A stretch of 64,000 nucleotides of DNA from Madurella fahalii (taxonomy: Eukaryota; Ascomycota; Sordariomycetes; Sordariales), in the NCBI GenBank assembly GCA_029876055.1, contig CM056875.1, positions 3,621,001 through 3,685,000 on the forward strand, in the 5' to 3' direction. This document shows, piece after piece, positions 23,412 through 35,944 of this stretch. The notes beneath the pieces are model-generated. The model made no database searches. It was not told the DNA's origin and worked only from the letters and a program-made list of their open reading frames with translations. The first letter of the stretch is position 1; every line of letters begins with the position of its first letter. Position numbers and translations under genes: made by a program.

Positions 23412-24132
23412 ACGGTTGATGATGGCGTTTGTTCATTTTCCATTGCACTTTAGTAGATTGGATCCGCGTCGACGGGCCCGCAGAGTGCGTGCTCTTGGGA
23501 TGCGGAGTATCGGGTATGGGTTTCACACCTAGATCTGGTTTTGCTTTTTTTCCGTTCACGATCATGATACAGGGGAAAAGTTTTATGGAGGCGGCATGGA
23601 CTGTACTTTATCACGATTCCCATTTTCCTTGCAATGAACAAAAGGAAATATTTCATTCGTAGTTCCTGAGTAACGTGACTTTTCCTACGATGTGTTTTGC
23701 ATCGTGTTAGGTAAAAAGTGTAATGGTTGGCACATGACGAAGTCTGGATTGCGTATCTTTGGAATATGCACATGTAGGATGCGTCTCTACCGTTCCTAAT
23801 TCCGTTTCAATTCATGTGTTCATTTCCCTTTTATTTGTTCCATCTTTTCCTTTTTCTCTTTTTCTCGTGCTTCAATGGTAGTGCACGTAGGCATACAGTA
23901 TAGTGAGACGCACCTTACAGTGTGAAACGACTCTCCATGTCTGGTATCTATAATCGGCTTACGCAAGGCACGAGCTGTTGTTTTCCAGCAGACATCCGAA
24001 GCAACGATGATGGTATACGACGGCTAGCTAAATTCGATAATGAAGAAGGTACAGTAGAAGGAAGTCCCAGTGAAATTTAATCCACAGTATGAATGGGATA
24101 GGGAAGAAGACAAGCAAAAGAAACGTCGTCAC
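23412..24132. other. Convergent intergenic region
   Basis: 3' flanks of the Hsp70 gene and the EMI1-like gene. AT-richer than its neighbours, with a T/C-rich run at 23825-23870 (TTCCTTTTTCTCTTTTTC). No gene seen. Confidence 0.5.
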
Positions 24133-24918
24133 TCATTCCCTTTTCCCCTCTCCCACCTCGGCGACCTCGCGGATCCTCCTCCTCCTCTCGGCATCCCGCC
24201 TCTGGAACTCGGCGTCGTCCACGACGGGCGGGTCGAACTTGGCCTGGAAGGCGGTGCCCGGCGGCACCCTCTCCTCCCTGCTCTCCCAGACGTCCTCGCT
24301 GCTGGGCCTGCCGCCGCCGTACTTGGCCTCCTCCTTGGCGCGGTAGTGCTCCCGGATGGCGGCCTCGCGCAGCGCCGGCTCGTACGACTTGGTGCGCATG
24401 CAGAACCAGAAGTCGTCCCACAGCTCCGAGCACGTCCGCACCGACCCGTACCGGTACACCGACGTCACCTGCGACCCGGGCGTGTGGCAGTGCCACGCGT
24501 AGTCGAAGGCGTCGCGGCACGACATGGTCGTCGGGAGCACGTGCTCCGACATGGCGAGCGAGTGCGCGGACCGGGTGCGCTTGGGCGGTTGTGGCGATTC
24601 CGGGCTTTCGGCTTTCGGCGCGGGCGCGTTGTAGGGGTGCGCCCATGAGAACCAAGAGGAGGACGAGGGTTTGGTGGCGGGAGGAGGAGGAGGTGGTGGT
24701 GATGATGATGATGTGCTGGTTTCGGAGGTCTGTTCGGAGGATGGTTTGTTTGCTTGCTGGAGAAGCCGGAGGAACTCGGCGACCTCACGGTCGGCATGCT
24801 CGGATGGAGCCTCGGCTGGTGTCGTTGAAGTTGTCCCCTGCGCAGGAGGGGTTGAGGTCGGAGGGGTGCTCTGGTTTGAGCCCTCGGTCTTGGGCGAAGA
24901 GTTCCAGAACCAGCCCAT
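24133..24918 (-). CDS. emi1: EMI1-like twin CX9C protein (DUF3128)
   Basis: A single exon of 261 aa. The core domain at about residues 125-185 contains two CX9C pairs: CRDAFDYAWHC and CSELWDDFWFC, separated by a Gln/Ser/Val/Tyr linker, which is the DUF3128 signature of yeast Emi1. Twin CX9C proteins are usually imported into the mitochondrial intermembrane space and oxidised by Mia40; Emi1 in yeast is needed for early meiotic gene induction and its biochemical role is unknown. Residues 1-110 are Ser/Thr/Pro-rich and low complexity; the last 70 residues are charged (AERRRRIREV). The gene is divergent from YME2, another mitochondrial gene, across about 620 bp, so a shared promoter region is plausible. 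Confidence 0.86.
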   Translation of the reverse strand: MGWFWNSSPKTEGSNQSTPPTSTPPAQGTTSTTPAEAPSEHADREVAEFLRLLQQANKPSSEQTSETSTSSSSPPPPPPPATKPSSSSWFSWAHPYNAPAPKAESPESPQPPKRTRSAHSLAMSEHVLPTTMSCRDAFDYAWHCHTPGSQVTSVYRYGSVRTCSELWDDFWFCMRTKSYEPALREAAIREHYRAKEEAKYGGGRPSSEDVWESREERVPPGTAFQAKFDPPVVDDAEFQRRDAERRRRIREVAEVGEGKRE

Positions 24919-25537
24919 TGCGACGGTGGTCGACGCGATCTCGGCCTTGGAGGATTGTTGGCGGGTGACGCAGGTTGGGAGTCAGTTGTCTAGTGCCGTA
25001 GATGGGCTCGTCTGATCAGTCTCTCAGACGGTGAGGTGAGGGGGAAAGTGAGGGGCAGTGCCGGGCTGGTAGCCGCCGGGCTGGTAGCAGCACAGTACGT
25101 ACCTGTCCACTCCGTCTATATTGTGTTGTCTGAAGAAGTCCTTGCAGATGGACTTCGGCGAATCAGGCTTTGGCCCGATGGCTATTGGTTGGGTCGATTT
25201 GACAGCCGTCGCGGGGCAGCTTGGCATGATGCTTGGCTTCGGGGAGCGGGTCTGCCGGGCCGGCCGCTTAGCGAAGACCAGCTATGACCTCACCGGCAGC
25301 AGGCAGATGTTCGTCGCATGTGCGAATTGCTGCCAAGATCACTCCGGGTTGTGCTCCCAAGTTCGTCGCATCGGACCCGCGGGCTCTCCAGTTGTTTGGG
25401 AAGACTTGGTTCGGTCGATCGTTCGGCATCTCGCCAAAGCCACGCGACACGACCGAGACGGCCGAGCAAGGGAATCACCGCTCCCCTTTCCTGCGGGCTG
25501 TGCACGGAATGCGCAAACCATTGACAGCTGATATGCG
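24919..25537. other. Divergent promoter region between EMI1-like and YME2
   Basis: About 620 bp between two divergent genes. At 25060-25092 a short tandem duplication (GCCGGGCTGGTAG twice, 3-4 bp apart) is visible. No gene seen. Confidence 0.5.
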
Positions 25538-28272
25538 ATGATTCCAAGACAGATCCTGCACCGGCCTCTGGTCCGGCTCAGCTCTGGGCCACCCTCTCTA
25601 GCGGCAGCACGCATTTCCCTTTCCGGGCGGTGCTTGCCTGCAGCATCAGCCCACGGCAGACATGTTGCCCAGCGGTGGGAGAGCAGCGCCGGCAGCAACA
25701 GGACTGGCCACATCGATACCGCACCCAACGAGTCTATCCTGTTCTTTGCCAGTAAGTCTCTCGACAGGTTCACATCATTCGTCGCACTGACACTCTTCAC
25801 AGACGTCTTCCCGCTGAGACTCAGTTCTATTTTGCCGTGGCGGTCATGGGAGACCAGCCAAGACCTTCCTGAGCTGCTTCGGAAAGCCGAAAATGCCTCT
25901 TTGAGCATGTTCCACCCTATCAGCCTTGTCAAACGGGCAATTCCCAAAACCGTCCCTATCGAGATCACCGAGATAATCCCCCACCTTAAAGAAGGAGGCG
26001 CCTATGTCAAGTTTACCTGCCCGGCCGCCATGTCGGCTGCCGAAGTCGAAGGTACTCGAACGATTGTGCGCTTTTCTCTATGTGAAGTATGCTCATTCGT
26101 CGTCTAGGAGAGCTGGCCAAAGCACTCGAGAAGAAGCCCATCAAGCCGTGGTTCAGCCCCTTCCGTAGCATCAAGACGGGGCTCGTTCTAGGGCGCCCTT
26201 GGCTGGAGGACCTTTACCGTCTCCCTAAGAGCCGGCTCAGGGTCGAGTTTGTTCCCGCCAAAAACTCGGAGCCTCCCACAGAGCTGTCCCAAGAGTCGCT
26301 GTACAGCCTATTCCGCCGCTATGGAAAGATTGCTGACATTGCATCCCAACCCCCCGATTCCAAGATTCTGCCAAAGTTTGCCTACGTCGACTTTGTCAAG
26401 TCCAGGGACGCCATCATGGCTAGAAACTGCTTGCATGGCTTCGTGCTCCAGGAGGAGGGCAGTAAGACCCAAACGAGGCTTCGGTTGTCGTATGAACAGC
26501 GGGTGAAACCGCACCACATTTGGAACTGGATCTCGAACCATCCAAGGATCGTCATCCCCATTCTCGCTGCCCTCGTAGCAGCCTTTACCGTGGTAGTGTT
26601 TGATCCCATCCGCGAGTTTTTCGTCCAGGTATGTTCTCTAAAAAAAAAAAAAAAAAAAACAACCATTTCATACCAAATATCGATTTACCTGCTGATCCGC
26701 AACTAGACTCATGTCCAGCGGTCATTCGAGTTTACAAATAGCAAGTTGTACAAGTGGTTAAAGCGGCAGACCTCAGATATTCTCGCGTTCCGGAAGCGGA
26801 CGGACGAGGACGCAGGTCTCAACGCTCTGTTTACCCACCGGAAAGATCTGATCGACTCGATACAAAGTAACCTGCTCGAATCAGTTGATACGTTCGTTGT
26901 CGTTCATGGGCCGCGTGGTTCCGGGGGCAGAGAACTCATCGTGGATCAAGTGCTCCAGGGGCGTGACGGCGTCCTGGTAGTGGACTGCAAACCGGTCATG
27001 GAAGCAAGGGGAGAGGCAGGCACCATCAGAAAGCTTGCTTTTCAGGTTGGATACCGCCCCGTGTTTTCATGGGCCAACAACCTCAGCAGCATGGTCGATC
27101 TCGCCATCCAAAGCACCACTGGGGTCAAGGCTGGGTTCTCTGAGAATCTCGAATCCCAAGTCGTCAAGATCCTCCAAACCACGGCGTCCGCCCTCAAGAA
27201 GGTCTCTCTCGCAGGTCGTACAAAGGAAGATAGAGATGCAAATCTCTCAGAAGATGCGTATCTGGAAGCTCATCCGGAACGTCGAGCCGTTGTTGTCATT
27301 GACAACTTTTTACACAAGAGTGAAGAAAAGGGCATCATCTACGACAAGATCTCTGACTGGGCCGCCGCACTCGTGCAGGCTAACATTGCCCATGTTATCT
27401 TCTTGACTACCGACGCGTCATATGCTAAGTCGCTCTCCAAATCTCTCCCGGATCGTGTTTTTCACCAGGTTACGCTAGGGGATCTATCACCCGAAGTGGC
27501 GAAACACTTTGTGGTCTCACAGCTCGAACCAGACAAAACTGAAGACGAAAAAAGGAACGGTGAATCTCGTGCCATGACGGAGAAGCAGCGCCGCGAAGAC
27601 CTGCAGGAGCTCGATGAGTGCATCGAGTCTCTCGGAGGCCGCCTGACCGACCTTCAGGTCCTCGCTCGGAGACTCAAAGTCGGTCAGAACCCCAAGCGAG
27701 CCATCTCGGACATCATCGATCAGAGTGCCTCCGAAATCCTGCGCGGTTTTCTGCTTACCAATAAGAGCGCTGTCGACAGGAAATGGTCAACCGAACAAGC
27801 GTGGTATCTCATCAAGGAAATTGCCGACAAGGAAAATCTCCGCTACAACCAAGTCCTCTTGTCGAACACCTTCTCGTCCTCCATGACCCCTAATGCCAAC
27901 AACCCGGAGGCTGCCCTGGAGAGTCTCGCGAACGCCGAGCTCATCACAGTGAAGTCGCACCACGGCCGCCCGGCCACTATCCGCGCAGGGAAACCCGTCT
28001 ATCTCGCCGCCTTCAAGAGACTGCTCGAGGACCCCGTGGTCAAGGCCCGCATGGACCTGGCTCTCCTGACTGAGCTGGCCAAGGTCGAGGCCAAGACGAT
28101 TGACAAGGCCGAGGCGGAACTGAGCGTGCTTGGGGCTCTGCCCTCACAGCCGTACCAGGCTGCTGAGAGGGTGAATTACCTCTTGGCTAAGCTGCAAAGT
28201 AGCCAGCAGAAGATAATGGCGTATGAGAAGGAGATGGCGGGGTTGAAGCAGGTGCTTTCGCAGGAGGCTTGA
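25538..28272 (+). CDS. yme2: Mitochondrial escape protein 2 (YME2/RNA12)
   Basis: Four exons, 25538-25751, 25803-26051, 26108-26628 and 26707-28272, give about 849 aa; all phases close. Inner-membrane protein whose yeast loss increases escape of mtDNA to the nucleus and affects nucleoid structure. The N-terminus (about 60 residues, Arg/Ser/Ala-rich) is a mitochondrial presequence. An RRM-like fold lies at about 195-290 (LRVEFVPAK and later FAYVDFVKSRDA). One membrane helix, PRIVIPILAALVAAFTVVVF, is at about 300-320. The RNA12 domain then starts at FTNSKLYKWLKRQTSDILAF, with the P-loop-like GPRGSGGRELIVD at about 395-407 and a VVVIDNFLH strand. The canonical P-loop Lys is replaced by Gly here. 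Intron 3 carries a 20-base A run (26640-26659) shortly after its donor. Confidence 0.92.
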
Positions 28273-29835
28273 TGAGAGGGGGCATTTGAATTGCGGTTCC
28301 ATAAATTGTGTGTACGATTGATGACTCAAGTAATGGACTAGATTTAGGGTTGTATTTTAATTATACCCACTCTACACTATCGGATTTGGCACGATATCGC
28401 CCTCCTTGTCGGCGTCGTTTACATCGCGTTCTTTCGCATTCTCGGCTGTTAGGACACATCCGGGCTTGGATGGAGAATGGAGCACTGCCACACAGTGCTT
28501 CATCAGGCACGAGTCCAGTTGGATGCGGCAACTACTGATGCTTTTTACAAGTCGGTATCGGCCCTTCAATGTTGTGCTAAGAATCATATTGCCTGATGAA
28601 GACGAACGTACGAGAATCGATCTTCCAAGATAATTAGCCCCGAGGGTCGCTGAATCAACTCCGTTGAACAGGCCCCGCGACAACTCTAATCGGTCAAAAT
28701 GGCTAGACTGGCGATGGCAACAATCATTGCCGGTGTTTTGAATTGCCGTTCGGTGAGACAGCAAAGTGTGGCTCGCTCTCCTGCAGATAGCTACGCTCAT
28801 GCCAAGCACTGACCTCTGACAAGGCGTGACGACCTGGGGTTTCATGTCACATTCAGTATAATGGGACAAGCCAACGAGCGCTAGATAGATTAGTAGCCGA
28901 GTCGGTGGTGATCCAGTAAATCTACCGGTGCTACACGCTTAGTTCGACCAAGATTCTAACCCTCCCAAATACATTAAGCCAGCGTACTGGGCTCGCAAAA
29001 GGGTTGTTACACCCGCCTTACTGAATTGGGTTGCTGGCATCCCCCAAGATCCCATTATCAAACCACAGGCTGCTGCTGCTGTGGCTGGTTTGCTAGCCAC
29101 GCCCGATTTAAACCACTTGCTTAATCAGTGAAGTACTATTCAAAGGTCTATGACTCGCGCTCTACGATCCCGCTTCCGAACTCGTCGGTCCAAGTTCTCC
29201 AACGAATTGTTGTCGGCCGCCGCTATATTAAGGGGCCAGGCGGATGGACTGGAATTCGAGGGGAGCGATATTGGACGCAAGAGGACAGTGCCAACATAAT
29301 AGCGCACAAAGATACACAAAGTACAACTGTGTGTGTCATTTGGGACTCCTTTGAATTGGATCGTACATGTGGCATTTCCTGCTGGAGCGCCATCTAATTC
29401 CAGCATCCTAACAAGCCAACTAACTGGAGACAGTTACCATCAAACTCTATCGGACACATGCAATCTCCCTGTTGTCCTTGTGTACAAACGGCCGGCGGCA
29501 TAGCGCTGTAGTAAAATTTGGTAGAGATCCCAGCCGAATTTGAATTAAACCACCTCATGTCTACCTTCGAAGGTTTGAGTTCTGGAAGTGCCTTATTGGC
29601 GCCTGGGGTGACTTCCCAAGAAGCCGTTACTCAGCGGCGCGGAGTTTAGGACCGGTAGGAGCCTGATTCTAGGTCCAAAAGCGCGTCGGTGCGCCTGAGT
29701 TTTGTCTTTGTCTTTATTCCTGGCGGGTCCGACAGCAAGTCGACATTGTGCCATCTGGCCCATTCGCTGACCGCCGCGGGCATACCAGCAAATCGCCGCT
29801 CAAATAAACTGCGGGCCAAACCAGATTACCTGCCT
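28273..29835. other. Long convergent intergenic region
   Basis: About 1.56 kb between two convergent genes. Slightly AT-richer. A small palindrome (CCACAGGCTGCTGCTGCTGTGG) lies around 29064-29085. No ORF here has family character. Unusually long for a convergent gap, so a lost gene or a non-coding RNA cannot be excluded. Confidence 0.45.
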
Positions 29836-31876
29836 TCATCCTGGTGAAGGGCTTTGTTTGTCAGATACGAGGCTTTCTGGAGTCCGAGGGGTGGCTACGG
29901 GTCTTAAGGGCAGTTCTGGCTTTCCGGGAGTCTGCAACGGACGTGGAGTGGCCATCATCCCATTCTTGTCAATCAACATGGAGGGGAAGCGGATGTTGAC
30001 CTGCGTGTTGTCAGAACCGTTGCAGTTTCTTGAAAATGGGGGGCGACACTCACCTCGCGGACGATATGTGCGTACTTCAAGCCCACATGGTCGGCGATAA
30101 ATTTGAGCCGGCCCTTTGCCCATTCGCGCTGGTCTTCGCTGGAGACGTCGTGGTTCTTGATGCACGTTAGCGACCATATCAGAAACAGTGACGGTAGGGC
30201 TTTGTAGGGACCCTCTTGGCCACACGCAAAGCCCGACCGCCCCGGCTCGTTGCCCAGCAGGTCTTTGCGGCTCAGATGCCAGCCCAAATGGTACGGCACC
30301 GAAGCAATGATCTCGGAGATGACACTCTCGCAAATCCGATTCAACGTCTCGTACTCGGCCGCGGTGCGGTAGTCGACGGTGCCGCAAATATAAGCCGTGA
30401 TCCGGATGCTGAGTGAGGCAAGGAGCAGACGAGAGATGCGCCCGAGGTTCCAGGCACTGGCCGTCATGAAATCAGGGTAGACGTCGACGGGGCCGGGAAA
30501 GACTTCGACATCGCGGTACCTCTCGCCTCTTGTAAGCCCAAGGTCGTCTTCCCACAACCAGCACAGCGTCCTAGGACGGAGCTCGTCCGGAACGCACATC
30601 AGCCAGTTAGCGAGGTCGCGATCTGTTTGCTGCACTCGCTTCGCCAATTCGTGCATCCGAGCGATGGTCTGAGGCGACCGGGGGGCGGTGACCATGATTA
30701 TGGTCATCCCATCCCGAAGTTCGGTATATTTCAAGGCGAAACGCTGGCACGTCGCAAACAGAGAGTCGGTATCGCCAGCCGACATCCACCAGTCCGCGCC
30801 GAGAGGCAACGGTAGCACAGACGATAAGGTACGAGAGACCTTTTCGCCAGGTTAGAAAACTGCCTGTGAACGCCTCTCGGGGAGGTAACCGAGGAGAGAT
30901 GGAGTGGGGAATTTACCAGGTGGTGTCGCACCGCCGTGAACAAGAGATACCCCGTCTTGGTTCGACAAAGCTGCTCGCGACCCCGCGTCTTGACAAGGTC
31001 GATGGCACCGTCGATGTGAGAACGCCAGGCCAGCATTCTGCTCTCGCCAATGGCTGTTATGCTCTGCAGAGTCGAAAGATCACGTGTTAGCAAAGCTGGC
31101 TATATATGCCCACGGTTGGTGGAACCCCCCCCCCCCCCCGGAGGTCTGGACGAACCTCGTACAAGCACAGCATGAGCACGGCGGCCAGGGTAGCATCAGT
31201 GCTAGCCATGGCGGGATGTCCAAGGGCCTTGTGCGTCTGAGCGAGGGCTAACGTGTGCTCCTTCAACGAGAGCCGGGCGAGATCAAAACCGTCGGCCTTG
31301 GCCCGATTGCCGAGCAGAGCAAAAGCGCAAGCATTGTAGGCGTAGCGCAGAGCGCTGCCGGCGGGCTCCGATTCAATCAGCGGGACGAGATACTCCATGA
31401 AGCCATGCGGGTTGGCGCCGACGTGAAGGGGCACCAAGATGAAGTTGGAGGCAAAGTAGCACGACGCTCTCTGGGCGATGGGAACCGTCAAGACGGGGGG
31501 TGGGCTGGGGCTCGATCTCTGCTGCTGGGCGGCTGGCTGTCCTTGCACCAGGTAGAACGAGTGAGCGCCTGCGCCGCGCTGCTTCTGCTGTTTGGCGGCG
31601 GCGGCGGCGGCCTTGTTGCGCATCCGGCGCACCGTGGACCCCGTCTGGTCACGGTGGACAATCTCGAACTCGGGCCTGTAGCCGCCGCATTCTCTCTTGG
31701 ACTTTTCGCATCGCTTGCACGTCGGCTTGCCCTCGTCGCACTAAAGCATCACGGTAGCCGCAGTCGGTATTTAGTAGCAACTAACCGAATTGATCCGCCG
31801 CCGGGATGGAACCCACCTTGATCCGCCGTGCGCGGCATGTCCGACAGCCCCGAGAGGGCTTCCCACCATAGACCAT
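29836..31876 (-). CDS. Zn2Cys6 fungal transcription factor
   Basis: Five exons on the minus strand: 31876-31817, 31740-31156, 31063-30917, 30839-30054 and 30000-29836, giving about 580 aa with phase 0 at every junction. The binuclear zinc cluster is complete once exon 1 is joined to exon 2: Cys at residues 11, 14, 21, 28, 31 and 38 (C-x2-C-x6-C-x6-C-x2-C-x6-C). The segment right after it is Ala/Gln-rich. The middle and C-terminal parts resemble the Pfam fungal_trans_2 regulatory region (LCLYE, then AWRSHIDGAIDLVKTRG, LLFTAVRHH, and ADWWMSAGDTDSLFATCQRFA). Such factors usually bind CGG-containing sites in the nucleus; the target pathway is unknown. Intron 2 contains a 15-C run at 31125-31139 and has the atypical donor GTTCGT, so that boundary is the least secure. 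Confidence 0.86.
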
Positions 31877-32749
31877 CTCGACGCCCCAGCACCGACATCA
31901 ATCTCCCGGGAGCTCGCTCGGGCTTTGTGCGTGCTAGCAGACACAGAACTAGGTTGGGTTTTGCCTTGATTTGTATCTGCTCTCCTCCACCGAGCGGCAA
32001 TTTCTTTGCGCGGTCACCTATCCCCGTTACGGGGGTTCAGAAATGGGAAACTGAGCTGTCACCGGGATTGTCGCGCGTGAGGCGTTACCCTTCCTAATGT
32101 ATCCGCCCCACCAGCCTGCCCTATGGGGTTTGGGGGGGGTGGACGCACCCGGCGTCCCTTGGGCTCGAGTGGAGGCCAGGCGCAACAACTAATCAATCGG
32201 GTTTGCCGGGTCGTTTTTCGCTTGCCCCGCTAGCGTTCATTGCGGGGATTCTCAGAAGAAAGGCCCCTCTAAATGCCCCCTCTTGTTCCGTGAACGGGGG
32301 CCAGAACTCATTAAACCCAAACCGTTCGTTCGCCAAGACGGTCCCCCCTGGGATCTGCTTCTGCAACGTTTCGAACGCGCCGACATGGCGGGAAATGACG
32401 GCAGCAGGGGGGTAGAAGCATGGCAGCCAGAGCCGACATGACCGGCCTACGAAGTATATACACTACCTAGTTGCACTAGATTCTACAGGATATCTGTAAG
32501 GGGGGCCAACCGGCGATATATGGACGATTCCACCGCAACGCCACCCCTATCTAGCGACCTTAGCTTCCACCGGAGCGATCATCCTCTCTTTGGTGTTCAG
32601 GTTAATGCCCATGCTCGCAAGCACTCGTGGCCGTGAAGTACTTCCTAGCCCTCGTCTTCGCCAGAGGTTTCGTCGTCTTCCCATGAGGTATAATCTGCAT
32701 CGTCACCTTCGGTATCCCCCTCGTTGGACTTCAAGGACATTCCGGGCAC
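31877..32749. other. Intergenic region, promoter of the zinc-cluster gene
   Basis: About 870 bp. Contains a G run at 32133-32140. No ORF here has family character. It holds the 5' flank of the transcription factor and the 3' flank of the MED18 gene, both on the minus strand. Confidence 0.45.
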
Positions 32750-33587
32750 CTAGGCCGGACCCTGTCCTCTTGGTCCCTGGATTCGAGTATCAAAGAAACG
32801 GCGGTCAAAGACCTTGAAGTCGAACAGTTCGTCGAGCTGTTCCCGCACCCGCACCAGATGCATTTGGCCCTGCTGTGTGCGCTCGGGAGTCGAGTCAACC
32901 CGAGTGCGGACGTACAGAATCCAGAAATCCGAGACGGGTTGGATCGAAGCCAGGTTGGGAACCTGCTGCGAGGGTGTCTGATCGGGGTTCAGAGACAGCA
33001 CATATGTGCGTGTCAGGGCGAATTCCACATCATTAAGCCACCAATGGTACGACTCGTCCACCAGTTCTGATTTGAGTCTGTAGAGGACGGCGTCAGGACG
33101 AGCTCGAGCCGAGCGGGCCAAGGTAGATCACGCACTTGAATCTGTTCTCTGCCAAGATCTGCTCCATCCTGCCATCGCTGATTTCGAGAATCCTGCGTTG
33201 GGTGATGAAGGGAGGAATTCGACTGCTAGGCGGATCGGGCAGCTCGGTCCACCGCAGCACACGGGGCTTGTTGGCAGCGATGGTGACGGCTTCGCCAGCC
33301 TGCGCGTTGCTGACTTCATCCGTGATTTTGGTTCGCACCTGCAATGTGGATGGCTGCTTGACGAGGATCTGATGCAATTCTTGCCAGAGGGCCCGGTTCG
33401 GTACGCGCTCCTTCTGGAGCTCCTTGGCTTTCGGCAGCCCCTTGACAGCCAGATCCTGTGGCTCGAAGTGCTGGACGCGGTTGAACTGGCGTTGCTCGCG
33501 CATTTCGGTGAAGGCGCCAATGAGCGTTCGAGCGTTGGCCACGTCGGCGGCGGGCACAACGGCCGTCATAAATATATCGTGGAGCAT
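32750..33587 (-). CDS. med18: Mediator complex subunit 18 (MED18/Srb5)
   Basis: Two minus-strand exons, 33587-33136 and 33077-32750, give 259 aa. The 58-bp intron has donor GTGCGT and acceptor TACAG, and joins ENRFK to LKSELVDESYHWW in phase. MED18 is a head-module subunit of Mediator, forms a beta-barrel with MED20 and helps couple activators to RNA polymerase II. The call rests on pattern: the N-terminal beta strand HDIFMTAVV, a Trp/Leu helix with LHQILVKQPS, the segment LRWTELPDPP, TQRRILEISD, DVEFALTRTYVL, and a C-terminal FDFKVFDRRFFDTR. Length fits the family. I recalled these features from fungal MED18 proteins without a search, so moderate confidence. The gene is in tandem with the zinc-cluster gene. 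Confidence 0.7.
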
Positions 33588-34338
33588 CTTTGTTCTGGGC
33601 AGGGAGCGCCACAGGATATTTCTTCAAATCTGAATTCCTAGGATAAACCACAAGTCGGAGGCGATGGAAGGCCAAGGAAGCTGCAGAGTGGTAAGCAGGA
33701 TGTTTGTGAACTAATTGTGAGCAAAGCGATACGTTGAGCTCCAAGTTCAGTGTTCGTGCACAAGCCCGAAAGTGGGCTTTTGTGGGCCCTTTGTGCATCC
33801 CACCTGCTAGTCTGTTACTAGCCGGGAACTGCAGGCTACAGGTACCCTTGCCCTGCTCTAAAGTACTAGGGTACTTTTTAAATTTACACAAGAGCCTACT
33901 AATTAGCAACCATTGCCCAAATGCTCTTTCTGCTGTTTATTGATAAGCTCCGAAGCCCAACTCAAATTTGCACCTACCTACATACAACTCTGGTTCCGAC
34001 TGGACCGAATCACGAGCACATTATCGTGGTGATGGACGAGAGGTTGCCATTTCCGTTCGCCTCTCAATACAACTCATCAACCTCAATCCTTTCGCCCAGA
34101 TATGGGGTCAACATGAACCAACCGCATTGTATTGATTAGTTTCTGAGTTGTTAGAACTCTCCTGGAATCATTCAGGAGTCGTCATCTTAAGGCAGTCTCA
34201 GAAAGGAAAAAAAAAAAATAAAAAATAAAAAATAAAAAAAAAACAAGAAAGGACGTCTGCCTGCCTTAGCTTTCTCCGAGACCTTTTTGGTCTGGTACAG
34301 CCGTCCCACACAAATCAAGCATGCACAACTCCCCAGGC
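33588..34338. other. Intergenic region with A-rich low-complexity tract
   Basis: 5' flank of MED18 and 3' flank of the CFEM receptor gene. An A-rich (A5-10 T) tract runs at 34206-34243. If a last intron in the CFEM gene is spliced, its coding end would move into this stretch (stop near 34271). Confidence 0.5.
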
Positions 34339-35944
34339 TCAGACCCAAGTCCTCAAATGGAATGGAACCTTCCCTGCCTTGTTTACGCACAGTGAGCTTG
34401 GCCCCCAATTGGGGCATAAACAAAACTCACCCGTGAATGTCTCGGATGCGCGACCGCCGAGTATTATTTCCGATGAGGAGTCGGCCGGAGGCGTCGCCCA
34501 CAGACGGTTAATCAAGGCGCGCAAAGATGGCAGGCAGGGTACAATGATGGTGACTGCAGCCTCTATTCCGGTCCAGATGATTCCGTCCGTGTAATCCCAG
34601 GAAAAGTTGACCGAGTCGGCAAGCGGGATGATGTATGCCAGCCGGGTACAGGACGTGATGACGATCAGGATGCCGAGACTAAACATGGCCACGGCGTTCA
34701 TCTTGAGCCGCAGCGGCAAATTCAGGCGGAGGAGCGTCGGGACCGGCAGACACATTATGATGACCTCCTGGGCGATGTTAAGACCAGCTCTGGCAATAAG
34801 AAACTGGTTGACGTTGACGCAGGGGTATGGCCGATTGTACGCCGCATTCCATCTCTCCCAGTTCGCCTCGAAGGGTATGCACTGAAAGATCTGCACCACG
34901 AGCAGTATAGCGTTGACGACGATGACGAACCCCAACACACAACATGTTGCTCGACGCATGTTTGTGTGTGGTTCAGAGAAGGTCCGGAGGTAGAAGGTCA
35001 GAAGCGAGACTTTTGCAAGAGCGATGGTGATGATGTAAAGACTCTCGACGAAATGGAGAAGCTAGCGGCACCGTAAGCTAATGGAACCGGTATCGACGGC
35101 GTCGGGGACGGCCAACCTTCAAGCCGAGTGCCAGATCTTCACGTCGGATGGTCCAAAGATCGAATCCAAACCCAACAGCTCCCTCTAAGAGGCTGTGAAT
35201 AACGAGAATTCATGAAGCATAGCCTACCCTGCTCGCTTACCGATTTGGTTGATGATTTCCATGGCAGTATAGGCCACCTGCAGATGGTATCCCCGTGTTA
35301 TTTGACTTGGTCTATCCCGGGTTTTTTGGGCATGGAATTGAAAGATTGCCAAACCAAATGAGACAAGCAAGTGGGCGAACGAGTAAAGAAGCAGAATGCG
35401 AAACTTACTGCGCAGACCATCATGACATAATCGTCCGCCTCAAACTGGCCACTAATGATCCATCTCGAATAGAATCGTACAAGAAGGAGGATGAAAGCTG
35501 GCAAGATGATTCCTAGCGGCACAAGAAGGGCAGCCTTTCTGGTCCGTCGAGGCCTGTCGCACGCTGTCGATTCTATCACCATGACTGCTTTCATACCATT
35601 ATCAACGTCCATTGCCCTTTCAATCCGCGATGAGCTCGATAACACACCTAATATTTCCTTTGGCGAGCATCTACTGCCAACGCAACGCATGAGCTCTGGG
35701 TACTGGTCGGACTCTGGGCAGATGCAGGTCACGTTGACCGAAGGATTGCAGGCTGACAGAGGCACGACTGCCGACAGGCAGCTCATCTGTTAGAGTGCCT
35801 CTGTGAGCAAATAATGTTCATTTTGTTCTCAACACTGGCAGGGGTACTCACACTGCAAGTGGGAAGACCCGTTTGTGGACGTGCCCCACGAATTGCCAAC
35901 ACGAGGTTCCAAAGAAGGACCACGATCGGAGATAAAAGAGACAT
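34339..35944 (-). CDS. CFEM-domain seven-helix membrane protein (PTH11-like receptor class)
   Basis: Five minus-strand exons, 35944-35852, 35786-35409, 35277-35241, 35184-35117 and 35061-34339, give about 432 aa, in phase throughout. A signal peptide (MSLLSPIVVLLWNLVLAIRG) is followed by a CFEM domain spanning the first splice site: LPTCSMSC, LSAC, VTCIC, RCVGSRC (seven Cys seen; eight are usual). Seven hydrophobic segments follow, with fungal rhodopsin-domain signatures such as RFYSRW, FGFDLWTIRREDLALGLK, FVESLYIITIALAKVSLLTFYLR and PCVNVNQF. PTH11-class proteins are proposed G-protein coupled receptors sensing host or surface cues; that role is not proven here. The last 25 residues read through a possible donor GTGAGT at about 34435; splicing there would give a different short tail. 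Confidence 0.8.
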
